This document shows, piece by piece, positions 54,447 to 64,000 of a DNA stretch of 64,000 nucleotides (positions within the stretch are counted from its first letter, which is position 1; every line of letters begins with the position of its first letter). The notes beneath the pieces were generated by a model that saw only the letters and a list, made by a program, of their open reading frames with translations, did not search any database and had not been told where the DNA came from. A program made the position numbers and the translations under genes. The stretch is from Campanula takesimana (taxonomy: Eukaryota; Streptophyta; Magnoliopsida; Asterales; Campanulaceae): contig JAOWBW010000182.1 of NCBI GenBank assembly GCA_026119855.1, positions 846,297 through 910,296 on the forward strand. The letters run 5' to 3'.

Positions 54447-55340
54447 TAAACTTGTTCTGGAACAATTGTAAACTTGGAGTCGATCGTGTCCTTAGTAGTT
54501 TAGTTGACAACTGTGAACTTACTGATTAGTTCACAGTTGTTTGGTCGTCGGAGTTGGTGATTGCCGGAGTGGATCGTGTTCTTAGTACTTTGGTTGACAA
54601 CTGTGAACTTACTGATTAGTTCACAGTTGTTTGGTCGCTGGAGGTTGTCGTCGGAGTCGTTTTGTTGACAAGAACAATTGCGAACTTATTCTTTGAACAA
54701 TTTTGAACTTGTTCTCGGAACAATTGCGAACTTGTTTTGGAACAAGAACAATTGTGAATTTGTTCTTTGGACAAGAACAATTGCGAACTTGTTTTGGAAC
54801 AAGAACAATTGTGAATTTGTTCTTTGGACAAGAACAATTGCGAACTTGTTCTTGGAACAAAAACAATTGCGAACTTGTTCTTGGAACAATTGCGAACTTG
54901 TTCTTGGAACAATTGCGAACTTGTTCTTGTTCCAACAAGAACAATTGCGAACTTGTTCTTGGAACAACTGTGAACTTGCTCTGGAACAACTGTGAATTTG
55001 TTCTTGAAAAAAAAATTTGAAAAATATAATTTGTTCTTGGAATAATTGTAAACTTGTTCTCGAACAACTATGAACTTGTTCTTGAACAACTGTGAACTTA
55101 CTGATTAGTTCACAGTTGTTTGGTCACCGGATTCGATCATGTTCTTAGTAGTTTAGATGACAACTGTGAACTTACTGATTAGTTCACAGTTGTTTGGTCC
55201 CCGGAGTCGATCGTGTTCTTAGTAGTTTAGATGACAACTGTGAACTTACTGATTAGTTCACAGTTGTTTGGTCCTCGGAGTCGATCGTGTTCTTAGTAGT
55301 TTAGATGACAACTGTGAACTTACTGATTAGTTCACAGTTG
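54447..55340. repeat. Complex tandem array: 74-bp hairpin units and GAACTTGTTCTTGGAACAA units
   Basis: Six copies of a 30-nt perfect hairpin (stem AACTGTGAAC/GTTCACAGTT, loop TTACTGATTA) lie at about 54509, 54599, 55088, 55162, 55236 and 55310; the last ones belong to a 74-bp unit (starts 55141, 55215, 55289). Between them (54660-55080) are short units of GAACAATTGCGAACTTGTTC type in both orientations. Open frames on both strands through this block are repeat artefacts. Confidence 0.9.
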
Positions 55341-55690
55341 TTTGGTCCCCAGAGGTGGTCGCTGGAAAATGGTCGCCGGAGGTGGTCGACGGAGGTGTTC
55401 GCCGGAAAACGGTCGCCGGAAAATAGTCGCCGGAGGTGGTCGCAGGGAAATGGTCGCCGGAAAATGGTCACCGGAGGTGGTTCGGATGGGTGGTCAAAGG
55501 TGGTCATGGTGGTTGGAGAGAGAAAGTGAAATGGTGGAGGGAGTGACATTAATGTAATTTTTCATTATTTATTAAGGGCATGAGTGTCCTTTTATTAACC
55601 CTTGGACTAGATGGTAATATTACAAATTCCTTGTCCTAGGTGGTAATTTTCATTTGGTTGAGGGACTAAATTGTAGTTGCCCTAAATTAA
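55341..55690. other. GGTGGTCGCCGGA repeats and TAGGTGGTAA-containing end
   Basis: About ten GGTCGCCGGA units (55348-55480), then a segment ending in two TGGACTAG/TCCTAG..ATGGTAA-type motifs (55603-55650). The same two components occur in reverse order and orientation at 33205-33760. No gene is seen. Confidence 0.5.
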
Positions 55691-55771
55691 TATTATTTAA
55701 TTTGTATGGAAAAAGTGTTAAATGTAATTGTAGGTTAACTTTATAATTTCCTCTTATAATAACTAAATCTA

Positions 55772-56150
55772 TATCTATCTATATATATAATATAGGAGAG
55801 TTTTTATTTGATTCCACAATGCGCCACATGGAATTATGACATGGAATTCCATGTGGCATCATTCTATTAACTTAAGCAAATATGGATGGAGTAAAAAAAA
55901 AAAAAAAGCATATTATGCATAAAAGCAAATCAAATCTAATTTTAAATGTCATATCTTATATTGGATAAATTACAAAAAAAACATATTAATAAAAAAAATT
56001 CTAAGCTTAAATTACCTTCCATGTTTTACTAATTAGAAACTCTCATTTTTGCAGCCAAATTACCCCTCTACATTCTTGGGTTTTTTTTTTATTCTTTTGT
56101 TTTGTAATTTTATTTTTGTTCCTTTGAAACCATCTTTAATGTGTATTTCA
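55772..56150. other. Possible Helitron-like 5' end and AT-rich DNA
   Basis: TCTATATATATAATATAGGA at about 55780, followed by an inverted repeat CCACATGGAATT/AATTCCATGTGG (55823-55855), resembles 5' ends seen in plant Helitrons. No 3' end was found. The rest is AT-rich and non-coding. Confidence 0.3.
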
Positions 56151-56154
56151 CATA

Positions 56155-56395
56155 CTCCCTCTATCCCATACCAATGGGCACTTTTGGTCAAACCAACTTG
56201 AACTTGACTAACATTTTATGCTAAATTATTAATCTTCATAATATATTTTTTTTAAAAAAATTATTATATTAGTAATAGAAACATTATCAATAACTATTTT
56301 TAAATATTTATGGAGATAAATCATTTAGCATAAAATATTAGTCAAAGTTCAAGTAGGTTTGACCAAAAGTCCCCATTGGTGTGGGACGGAGGGAG
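56155..56395. mobile_element. Stowaway MITE, same family as at 3915
   Basis: Ends CTCCCTCTATCCCATACCAA and TTGGTGTGGGACGGAGGGAG enclose 241 bp. Internal TGGTCAAACCAACTTGAAC and GGTTTGACCAAAAG match the copy at 3915-4151. Confidence 0.85.
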
Positions 56396-56568
56396 AACTT
56401 TCTATCATATTCACTAAAATTTGCTCAAAAAAACAGAATCATTAAAATAAAAAGTTAGTCAACAAAATAAAAAAGAAAAACTAAAACTCTTGGATTCAAA
56501 ACTCAAAAGTAGTCAAAGAAAATTAGTTCACAAAATATTGGTAACTCCATTGTAATAATATTTGATTA

Positions 56569-56593
56569 ATATATATATATATATATATATATA
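56569..56593. repeat. (TA)n microsatellite, target of the Sirevirus
   Basis: A short TA run directly before the LTR; because of it the duplication on this side cannot be recognised. Confidence 0.85.
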
Positions 56594-57564
56594 TGTTAAT
56601 GCAGAACTGAGGTGTTACCTCGGATGTTGCCACTGACAGTCCAAGTGTTGTGACGAAATTCTTTGTAATTTGATATTTCTTTCTAATGTAATTTTTACAC
56701 TAATGTCCTAATATTATTTTCAAGATGTTGGTCCATATTTCAGGTAATAATAAAGTTGGTTTATGGAGTTAAAAAGGTGGAGAATAAATTGTTGAAGAGT
56801 TATTCATAAATGCCGAGTAAAAGAGGGAATAACAAACATATTTAACATGTGTTAAATATGGTAAATGTGAAGAAGACCAAGTCCAATGTTAGTTGCTGAT
56901 TAATTGAAGATGTACAAGGCATTAGAAGCTTGGAGTACAACACAGTGAAGCTAGAACTTGGGGATCAAGCTTGCGGTTGAGAAATTCATGGAAGGAAGAC
57001 CAAGTCTTCGCACAAAAAGTGGAGAGCAAGCTCACTCACTCTCCCCACTCGTCACAAACAGCCCAAGGCTGTTATTTGTGTGGCCTCCAAGTCTTGGTTG
57101 GGTATAAATAGATGCTTGGATGAAGATTGAAGATTGAAGACAAGCCAATTTTATACACACATTCATAGCACAAAAAGACCAAAGTACTCTTGGCTCCTTT
57201 TGAGATTCTTTCTTCCATACACTCTTTTATCACTCAAATACTCCGGGTTTGAGTGAGTTTTGGTTAGGATAGAATCTTGTACTTTGTTCTTACTTTGGTT
57301 CCATAGAGAGTATATCATAGTTTGTATAGGGAACCATTTTAAACTTTGTAATTGGTTTTGATTATAAGGTTTTCGCCATCTAGGCATCTCAAGTTATATT
57401 TATATAACTTGAGAAAAATATTTCTCTTGTGCTATTTATTTTCCGCTGCAAAAACTCTACAATTTTTGTGTGTGTATTTTCTGTCCGTCTGGAGTGTTAC
57501 CTGGGGTGTTACTTAACACTTGAGGTAACATCTGTTCTCAGCAAGCTATTGACAAACAATTTCA
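56594..57564 (+). repeat. 5' LTR of the Sirevirus
   Basis: 971 bp from TGTTAATGCAG to CAATTTCA. A TATAAATA box is at 57103-57110. GTGTTACC/GGTAACA motifs cluster near both ends. The right border is fixed by the primer site; the left is inferred from TG after the TA run. Confidence 0.8.
57103..57110 (+). promoter_or_regulatory. TATA box in the Sirevirus LTR
   Basis: TATAAATA, the likely core promoter for the genomic RNA, about 460 bp before the LTR end. Confidence 0.65.
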
Positions 57565-57566
57565 AT

Positions 57567-57578
57567 TGGCACCAGAGC
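57567..57578 (+). promoter_or_regulatory. Primer binding site of the Sirevirus
   Basis: TGGCACCAGAGC, 2 bp after the LTR, the same as in the non-autonomous relative at 16681-16692. Confidence 0.9.
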
Positions 57579-57619
57579 CCGGTCACTTGACATACTAAGT
57601 GATTCGTTCCAGATTTGTC

Positions 57620-58027
57620 ATGGCTTTCGATCCTGCTAATCCTAATCAGAAGCGTCTTCCTGTTTTAGATGGCTCGAATTATGCTTATTGGAAGATCCGC
57701 CTACGCTCGCATATCAAATCAATTGATCTTCAGGCATGGCGATCTATAACAAATGGTTACTCTCTCCCAATGTTACCTCCAAATGAAGATGGTGACGTTC
57801 AAGTCAAACCTGAATCGGAGTGGACTAATGAAGAGATTACTCTAGCTAATTATAATGAAAAAGCACTTAATGCTATTTTTGAATGGGTTGATATGCATAT
57901 TTTTAAACTTATTCAAAATAGTTCCACTGCTCAAGAGGCATGGGACACTTTACAAAGATTTTGTGAAGGTGATAGTAGTGTGCGTGATAATAAGCTTAGA
58001 CTCTTACTGGCAAATTTGAAAGATTGA
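57620..58027 (+). pseudogene. Sirevirus gag, N-terminal part before a frameshift
   Basis: The ATG at 57620 (MAFDPANPNQ) is the likely gag start, 42 bp after the primer site. The segment has the UBN2-like gag region: YWKIRLRSHIKSIDLQAW, ESEWTNEEITLANYNEKAL, AQEAWDTLQRFCEGD. A one-base indel near 58010 shifts the frame: this frame stops at 58027 while the rest continues from 58024 in another frame. Without the shift the two parts would form one polyprotein. Confidence 0.85.
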
Positions 58028-61000
58028 GGATGGGTGAAAATGAAACTATTTCATCCTATTTTGAAAAATTGTTTGATATTGCAAATGAGTGTCAACTTTT
58101 GGGTGAACCTTTTACTAGCAAACAACTTGTTTCAAAAGCTATTCGAACTCTCCCTGAGAGGTTCAATATGAAAGTTTCATCTATTGAAGAAGCCCACAAT
58201 CTTTCTACAATGAACATCAATTCTTTAATGAGTATTTTGAAAAATTTTGAGTCAAATCTCCTTGAACAAAGTGAGGCTTGTAAAGGAAAAAATATTGCTT
58301 TAAAAGCGCAATCCTCAGATTTTTCAAATGATGATGAAGATGAAATTTTTGAAGAATTGGATGAAAGTGCCAGTGTTGCTTTACTTGCTAGAAAATATAA
58401 TGCAATGGTTAAAAAGTTTAACAATGAAAAAGTGCAGGTAAAAGCAAAGGAGAAACAAACCAAGGTGTATGATTCGATGCCAAGAAGGACGTTCCCATCT
58501 ACTCAAAAGTCAGCCCCTATGCGTAGAGCATCCTCAGATCAATCAAGGTCTGATCCCAAATACATTTATTCAATTCAATGTCATGCTTGTTCGGGGTGGG
58601 GTCATTACACAAACGAGTGTGCCAACACACTACGGAAGAAGGGAAAGAACCTATGGGTATCCCTGAGTGACAATAAAGATGAGGGTTCAGTCAAGGAAGA
58701 AGAACCAGATCAAACAACCATGTATGTCACAGTCAGTGACTTGCAGACTGAACATGTTACCAGAGATGTTATGTCAACTGAGATAACATCCGAGACCACA
58801 TCTGTCACGTATAACAATTTCAGTTCTGATAATAATGTTTGTTTCATGGTTTCCACTAATCTTGATACAGGAAGTTCGCAAGAGGATGAGATGAGCAAAG
58901 ATGAGCTCATTGAAGACTTAAAAATCCTCTATAAGGATATGCTCAAGGAATGGAAGAAGGAGAACCAAATGGTTAAGACTTTAACCAAGAAGAACGATGG
59001 ACTCAAGGCTTACTTGAACCGAATGGAAGCTCAAGCATCCCAGAAAGATGCCGAGCTAGAAAAAGTCAAGGCCAAGTTGACTCTAACCGAAACCACCTTG
59101 AAGAAGCTCAACACCGGATCATCCAAACTTGATGAGATCCTAAACTTGGGTAAGCCTTTGAGAGCAGGTATTGGTTTCCGAGAATCATTAGAAAGTATTA
59201 CTTCTTCTTTGTCTTGTAATGAACATAACGTAAATTTTGTAAAAGGTCACGAGTTTGATCAAAATTCTTGTTCAAATGATGTTTCTGACAAAGGGAAAGT
59301 GTGTCAATACTGTCACACTACTGGGCATTTTAAAAATAAATGTACAAAGCTTTCAAAGAAAGAGTCCAGTCCAGATGTGTTACCTGAAGTGTTACCCAGC
59401 ACTCCAGATAACACACACTGTCAGAAAGTCAAAATGTCAAAAAAGAAGTCATGGAAACCAAAAGCCAATGTGAGATGTGATGTTGTATATACTGCCTTAA
59501 AAACAAATGTTGAAGGATCATGGTATTTTGATAGTGGGTGTTCACGCCATATGACGGGAACAAAAATGTTTTTTAAAAAATATGAATCCGTTCAAGGGGG
59601 TAGTGTAACTTATGGTGGTGGGAGCAAGAGTAACATAATAGGAAAAGGAACACTAAATGTGAATGGTTTTCCTACTTTAAAAAATGTCTTGCATGTAGAT
59701 GGCCTAGTAACTAATTTAATTAGTATTAGTCAACTTTGCGATGACAACATGGAAGTAAAATTTAACAAGGACACTTGTGAAGTTTTTGATGGTACTAACA
59801 ATTGTGTTATGAAAGGAGCTAGATCAAGTGATAATTGTTATCGTGTGAAAGATAAATTCGTGTGCAACACCACACAAATTGATGTCCCAAACTTATGGCA
59901 TCAAAAGTTGGGACATGTTCATTTGAGGAACATTGATAAGATTGTTAAGTTAGATGCTGTTAAAGGAATTCCTAAACTAGATCTTAAAAATCCTATCATT
60001 TGTGAAGATTGTCTTAAGGGGAAACAAACTCGTGTTTCCCATAGTGCTGCCCAACATTCCGAGCAGCACTCTGGAACAACACATTGTTTTCAACTCTTAC
60101 ATATGGATTTAATGGGTCCAGTTGAGGTAGAGAGTTTTGGAGGAAAGAGATATTCTTATGTCATTGTTGATGATTTTTCGAGATTCACTTGGGTTTATTT
60201 TCTAAAAGAAAAATCGGAAACTTTTGAAAAATTTAAACTTTTACACTCCAAAATCAAAAACATGTTTTGTGCCTCTATCTTTAGAATTAAATCTGATCAT
60301 GGGAGAGAATTTGACAATGTTTTATTTTCTACTTTTTGTGAAAGAAAAGGAATACATCACGAGTTTTCAGCTCCTAAAACACCTCAACAAAATGGGGTGG
60401 CGGAAAGCAAAAATCGTACTTTACTTGAAATGACTCGTGTGATGTTGTTTTCTAAAAGGATTTCTAAAAGATTTTGGGCCGAGGCACTTAACACGGCTTG
60501 TCACACAATTAATAGAGTTTTTCTAAGACCCGGAACCACTATGACACCTTATGAAATTTTGAATGGCAAGAAGCCAAAAGTTCACTATTTTCATGTCTTT
60601 GGGTGTGTGTGTTACATTTTGAATGACCGGGAGTACTTAGCAAAGTTTGACTCTAAAAGTGATAGGGCGATATTTCTTGGATATGCGGCAAATAGTCGGG
60701 CATATAGGGTTTACAATCTTAGACTAAAAACCATCCAAGAATCTGTTAACATTGTTTTTGATGATCTCTCTAGTATTTCAGGTGAAGGTGCTCAAGAGTC
60801 TCCTCTGGTGTTGTTAGAAGATGTCATACAAAATGCAAATGACATCACATATGTTAACACAGATGCTGAGCAGAATGTTATCATAGATGAGACAGCACCT
60901 CAGGCAACACCTGAGTCCAGTGATCCATCCGAGTTTGATGCAGAAGTTCATGATGACGCGAGAAGGGATCCTCCACCCAGAATTCGTAGGAATCATCCTA

Positions 61001-61068
61001 CAACTCAGATAATTGGGGAAGTGAATGAAGGGGTCCGAACAAGAAACAAAGAACCCGTGAATTATTAG
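58024..61068 (+). pseudogene. Sirevirus gag C-terminus, protease and integrase
   Basis: Open for 1014 residues. In order: the rest of gag with knuckle CHACSGWGHYTNEC (about residue 190), a coiled-coil region (about 290-370), a second knuckle CQYCHTTGHFKNKC (about 430), protease WYFDSGCSRHMTG (about 500), the integrase zinc site LWHQKLGHVH and CEDCLKGKQ, and the integrase core HMDLMGPVEVESFGG, IKSDHGREF and PQQNGVAESKNRTLLEM, then FGCVCYILN. All three acidic core residues (D, D, E) are present. The frame ends at a TAG (61066-61068) in the linker before RT; the downstream frame is the same, so this is a single stop, not a shift. Confidence 0.9.
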
Positions 61069-61071
61069 GAA

Positions 61072-62664
61072 ATGGTAAGGTATGTGTGCATGTCAACCAC
61101 ATACACCAAGGTAAAACACTCTTGTTTTGTGTCATCCATAGAACCTAAAAATGTGATTGAAGCTTTAAAAGACAATTTTTGGATTCAAGCTATGCAAGAC
61201 GAACTAGATCAATTTACCCGAAATAATGTATGGCTTTTAGTACCCCATCCCATTAATACTAATGTTATTGGGACAAAATGGATTTTTAAAAACAAAACGG
61301 ATGAAGAGGGTAATATTGTTCGAAATAAAGCTCGTCTTGTGGCTCAAGGCTATACACAAGTGGAAGGTATCGACTTTGACGAAACCTTCACACCCGTGGC
61401 TAGAATTGAATCTATAAGACTTCTCTTAGCCATAGCTTGTTATCTTAGAATCACTTTGTATCAAATGGATGTTAAAGCAGCATTTTTAAATGGATATTTA
61501 GATGAGGAAGCTTTTGTTGAACAACCTAAAGGTTTTGAAGATCCATCCCAACCAAACCATGTGTATAGACTTGATAAAGCCTTATACGGTCTAAAACAAG
61601 CTCCGCGCGCATGGTATGGTCGTTTAACTAGTGTTTTGCTTGAATATGGTTTTATTCGAGGAGAGGCGGATAGAACCTTATTCATTTTAAAACATGGAAA
61701 GGAACTTGTCATTGCTCAAATCTATGTTGATGACATAGTCTATGGCTCTACTTCAAAAATTTGTTTAAATGATTTTGTAGAGGCTATGGCATCAACTTTC
61801 GAGATGAGCATGATGGGTGAACTAAACTTATTTCTTGGCTTGCATGTGAGACAACTACCCGATGGAATATTCATCTCACAAAGCAAGTACGCAAAAAATC
61901 TAGTCAAGAAATTCGGCTTGGAGGGGTCAAAAAGTTCCTCGGTTCCCATGGCTACTACACTTAAACTCGGCAAGGATGAAGGGGGAGAACCAGTCGATCC
62001 TACCTTTTACCGTACCATGATTGGTAGCCTTCTTTACCTTACCTCTAGCCGACCCGACATTATGTTTTCTGTGTGTGTCTGTGCACGATACCAATCCAAC
62101 CCTAAAGTCTCTCATCTTAATTCTGTGAAAAAGATAATTAAATATGTTTCCGGAACGAGCGAATTAGGAATTTGGTATGCTAAAGATACAAATACAAATC
62201 TAGTAGGCTTTAGTGATTCGGATTGGGTGGGGGATATAGATGACAAAAAAAGTACTAGTGGGGGGTGTTTTTACTTGGGTAATAATCTAGTATCATGGTA
62301 TAGTCGTAAACAAAATTGTGTGTTTCTCTCTACTGCTGAGTCTGAATACATGGCAGCGGGGAGTTGTTGTACACAATTAATATGGCTAAAACATATGTTA
62401 GACGACTATGGGCTTGAGAGTAAAAATATGATCATGTACTGTGATAGTTTGAGTGCCATTAACATTTCCAAGAACCCAGTCCAACACTCCCGCACAAAAC
62501 ACATTGATATTCGTCATCATTTTTTAAGAGATATGGTTGAAAAAGGCTTAATAACTATAGAGCATATTGATACCAAGTATCAATTGGCGGACACTTTTAC
62601 AAAAGCCTTAGACCTTGAGAGATTTTCTTTCTTGAAGAACTCTCTTGGTCTTTGTAATCTCTAA
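61072..62664 (+). CDS. Sirevirus reverse transcriptase and RNase H
   Basis: 530 residues, no internal stop. RT motifs are WIFKNKTDEEGNIVRNKARL, FDETFTPVARIESIRLLLA, QMDVKAAFLNG, LYGLKQAPRAWY and the catalytic IYVDDIVYGST, then MMGELNLFLGL and YRTMIGSLLYLTSSRPDIM. RNase H follows with FSDSDWVGDIDDKKSTSGG, STAESEYMAAGSC, YCDSLSAINISKNP, RTKHIDIRHHFLRDMV and LADTFTKAL. It lies in frame with the integrase part, separated only by the TAG at 61066. The domain itself looks complete; expression would need readthrough of that stop and a bypass of the gag frameshift. Confidence 0.9.
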   Translation: MVRYVCMSTTYTKVKHSCFVSSIEPKNVIEALKDNFWIQAMQDELDQFTRNNVWLLVPHPINTNVIGTKWIFKNKTDEEGNIVRNKARLVAQGYTQVEGIDFDETFTPVARIESIRLLLAIACYLRITLYQMDVKAAFLNGYLDEEAFVEQPKGFEDPSQPNHVYRLDKALYGLKQAPRAWYGRLTSVLLEYGFIRGEADRTLFILKHGKELVIAQIYVDDIVYGSTSKICLNDFVEAMASTFEMSMMGELNLFLGLHVRQLPDGIFISQSKYAKNLVKKFGLEGSKSSSVPMATTLKLGKDEGGEPVDPTFYRTMIGSLLYLTSSRPDIMFSVCVCARYQSNPKVSHLNSVKKIIKYVSGTSELGIWYAKDTNTNLVGFSDSDWVGDIDDKKSTSGGCFYLGNNLVSWYSRKQNCVFLSTAESEYMAAGSCCTQLIWLKHMLDDYGLESKNMIMYCDSLSAINISKNPVQHSRTKHIDIRHHFLRDMVEKGLITIEHIDTKYQLADTFTKALDLERFSFLKNSLGLCNL

Positions 62665-63996
62665 AAATCTCCTGTTTTCTGGTGGTTTTCTGGTGTTACC
62701 CCAAGTGCTACCAGCATCTGAGATAGCACTTGTATATTATTGTTTAAAAAAAATAAAATAATAATTGGCTTTTTGTTTTAATCTGTCAATGAGTAGTATT
62801 TACTATTCATTGATCGTGGCACATACTGACCTTTTTGTTATGGTAGGATAACACTCTAGGTAACATTATTGATAACATTCCTTTTTAAACTCAAAAGTGA
62901 CAAAGTCACTAATCTTTTTCAAATGCAAAAAGACTAAAAACACTTATAATATTTCCTTAGTAGCTCAGGGCACGGCGTTCGCTGCGACGATGCACTCTTG
63001 TCAAATGGGGATATTATCTAGTGATCTTGTACTAAGTATTAGGAATATGGAGTTCGCCACTACAATGTTTCGTACTTGAACGGTACAAATCACTATAACA
63101 TGTTTACACTTTATAAGGACTCGGGGCACGGAGCTCGCTACTACGATGCTTCCTTGTAGATAAAGAAGTGTAAAAGATGTTTTATTTTAAAGTGTTTAAA
63201 GATGAAGAACAAGCATTTTTATCTAAATTATTTGTTTTTCCTAAAGCGTTCAAATTTGGCAAGCTTGTTAAACCTCAAATGCTTATTATAGAAGCATATC
63301 TTCGCCTCATGTGTTCAAAATTGAGGTCCATATAGCCTTAAATGCCTTAATATAAATTTATCATAGGATGTTTATCACAAATGTTATCTTAAATGTTACC
63401 ATCATTACCATTAACACATTAGTGTGTGCTACATTCGTTTTTTTTTTTATTTAGTTTAATCTCAGATTTGTTTGTTAAGTTTTCAAAGTTTGAAAGTCTT
63501 TTTATTATCTGTAACAAAAAGAGTTTACAATTTTGAAAAATTCTTAAACAAATCTTTTAAGTTTGGTAAAATTTAGTTGGAACAATCTTCCTAAAATTTA
63601 GGGATTTATTTTTAAAATTTTGTGGAGATCGTTGCACTCTTTATTTTACTGTCTCTTTATTTTTACTTTATTTTCTTTCTTTTTCGCTTTATTTAAAAAA
63701 AAAAAAAAAGGGATGTGTAGGGGAGTTGGTTATTTGTGTGCTTGTATATAGGTTGGTTTAAAACGTGAGATAAAATAGGATCTTAGTTAATTTTAAATGA
63801 TAAGAGTTAAGTTTAAAATTAATTCCTATCTTTTCACATTCCTAACTAATCTAAATATTTATCCCTATTTTTTCTCACCAAACTTTTTAACCCTCCCTCT
63901 CCTCACCGTCTTCTTCAAATCGGAAACCCTCAAACCCTCAAAACCCTTCTTTATTTTTTGTTAAAATTCTCATAAATCTTCTTCCAAAATTCAACA
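62665..63996 (+). other. Sirevirus 3' region, no 3' LTR in window
   Basis: Non-coding to the eye. It has GGTGTTACC and GGTAACAT motifs near 62690-62880 and 63380-63410, and three imperfect copies of a GGGCACGG(C/A)G(T/C)TCGCT..ACGATGC element (about 62968, 63045, 63122). A pyrimidine-rich leader-like stretch (63840-63996) ends in CAACAATGG at the window edge. The ATG at 63997 could open a third, env-like or accessory ORF, as some Sireviruses have downstream of pol. Confidence 0.5.
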
Positions 63997-64000
63997 ATGG

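Larger units (their letters stand above)
56594..64000 (+). mobile_element. Sirevirus-lineage Ty1/copia element, right end outside window
   Basis: 5' LTR 56594-57564, primer site 57567-57578, and gag-protease-integrase-RT-RNase H from 57620 to 62664. A long 3' region then continues to the window edge without a second LTR. Two CCHC knuckles in gag, a primer site identical to that at 16681, and similarity to the gag at 14011-16581 place both in one lineage. One frameshift and one stop interrupt the polyprotein. Confidence 0.9.

Noticed and set aside
54616..55089. Long frames on both strands with NKFAIVLV or NCELVLGT repeats
   Set aside because: They translate short palindromic tandem repeats and are open on both strands, so they are composition artefacts.

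Overview
This window is repeat-dense nuclear DNA from a flowering plant, probably a eudicot. The evidence is the set of plant transposon families present (Sirevirus and other Ty1/copia, Ty3/gypsy, Stowaway MITEs, hAT, MULE, CACTA, Helitron), a GH19 chitinase pseudogene with spliced exons, and a two-exon gene for a secreted cysteine-rich (defensin-like) peptide. I cannot name the species. There are no operons or ribosome binding sites. Nearly every long open frame belongs to a transposon or lies inside a tandem repeat.

Layout. 1-3.4 kb: a copia LTR with its primer site, an LTR-like block, and a gypsy gag start with its LTR, all on the minus strand. 3.6-4.15 kb: two MITEs. 4.3-10.2 kb: two hAT-type ends enclosing a decayed MULE (4.4-9.37 kb), which holds a broken MuDR transposase, tandem repeats and a CACTA end. 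10.2-11.6 kb: a 5'-truncated GH19 chitinase pseudogene whose first exon starts exactly at a transposon end. 11.86-17.59 kb: a 240-bp hAT MITE (TSD AGGTGGAC) split by a young non-autonomous Sirevirus (TSD CAGGA) that keeps gag-protease but has lost integrase and RT. 18.69-30.93 kb: two Helitrons head to tail on the minus strand. The first carries a decayed gypsy element with 2.4-kb LTRs (TSD TGTAT); the second carries a 2-kb MULE (TSD TTATTAATA) that may have captured host sequence.

30.9-33.1 kb: a SINE-like remnant, then the only apparently intact host gene, a defensin-like peptide (exons 32400-32472 and 32914-33071). 33.2-45.2 kb: a hAT transposase gene interrupted by a deleted copia element (TSD GTGTA). 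That copia was itself entered 2 bp inside its LTR by a 9-kb gypsy-derived element (TSD GTATA) with one gag-like ORF and a 118-bp higher-order tandem array just before its 3' LTR. 46.0-54.4 kb: a full-length minus-strand copia element (TSD TAAAC) whose polyprotein frame is broken only by stop codons. It sits inside an array of short repeats and 74-bp hairpin units (45.8-46.0 and 54.45-55.34 kb). 56.6 kb to the end: a plus-strand Sirevirus with 5' LTR, primer site, gag-protease-integrase-RT-RNase H, one frameshift and one stop; its 3' LTR lies beyond the window.

The genes do not form a pathway. The window is best read as a stratigraphy of insertions, several of which can be ordered by target-site duplications, one preserved empty site, and coding sequence that resumes across the insertion.
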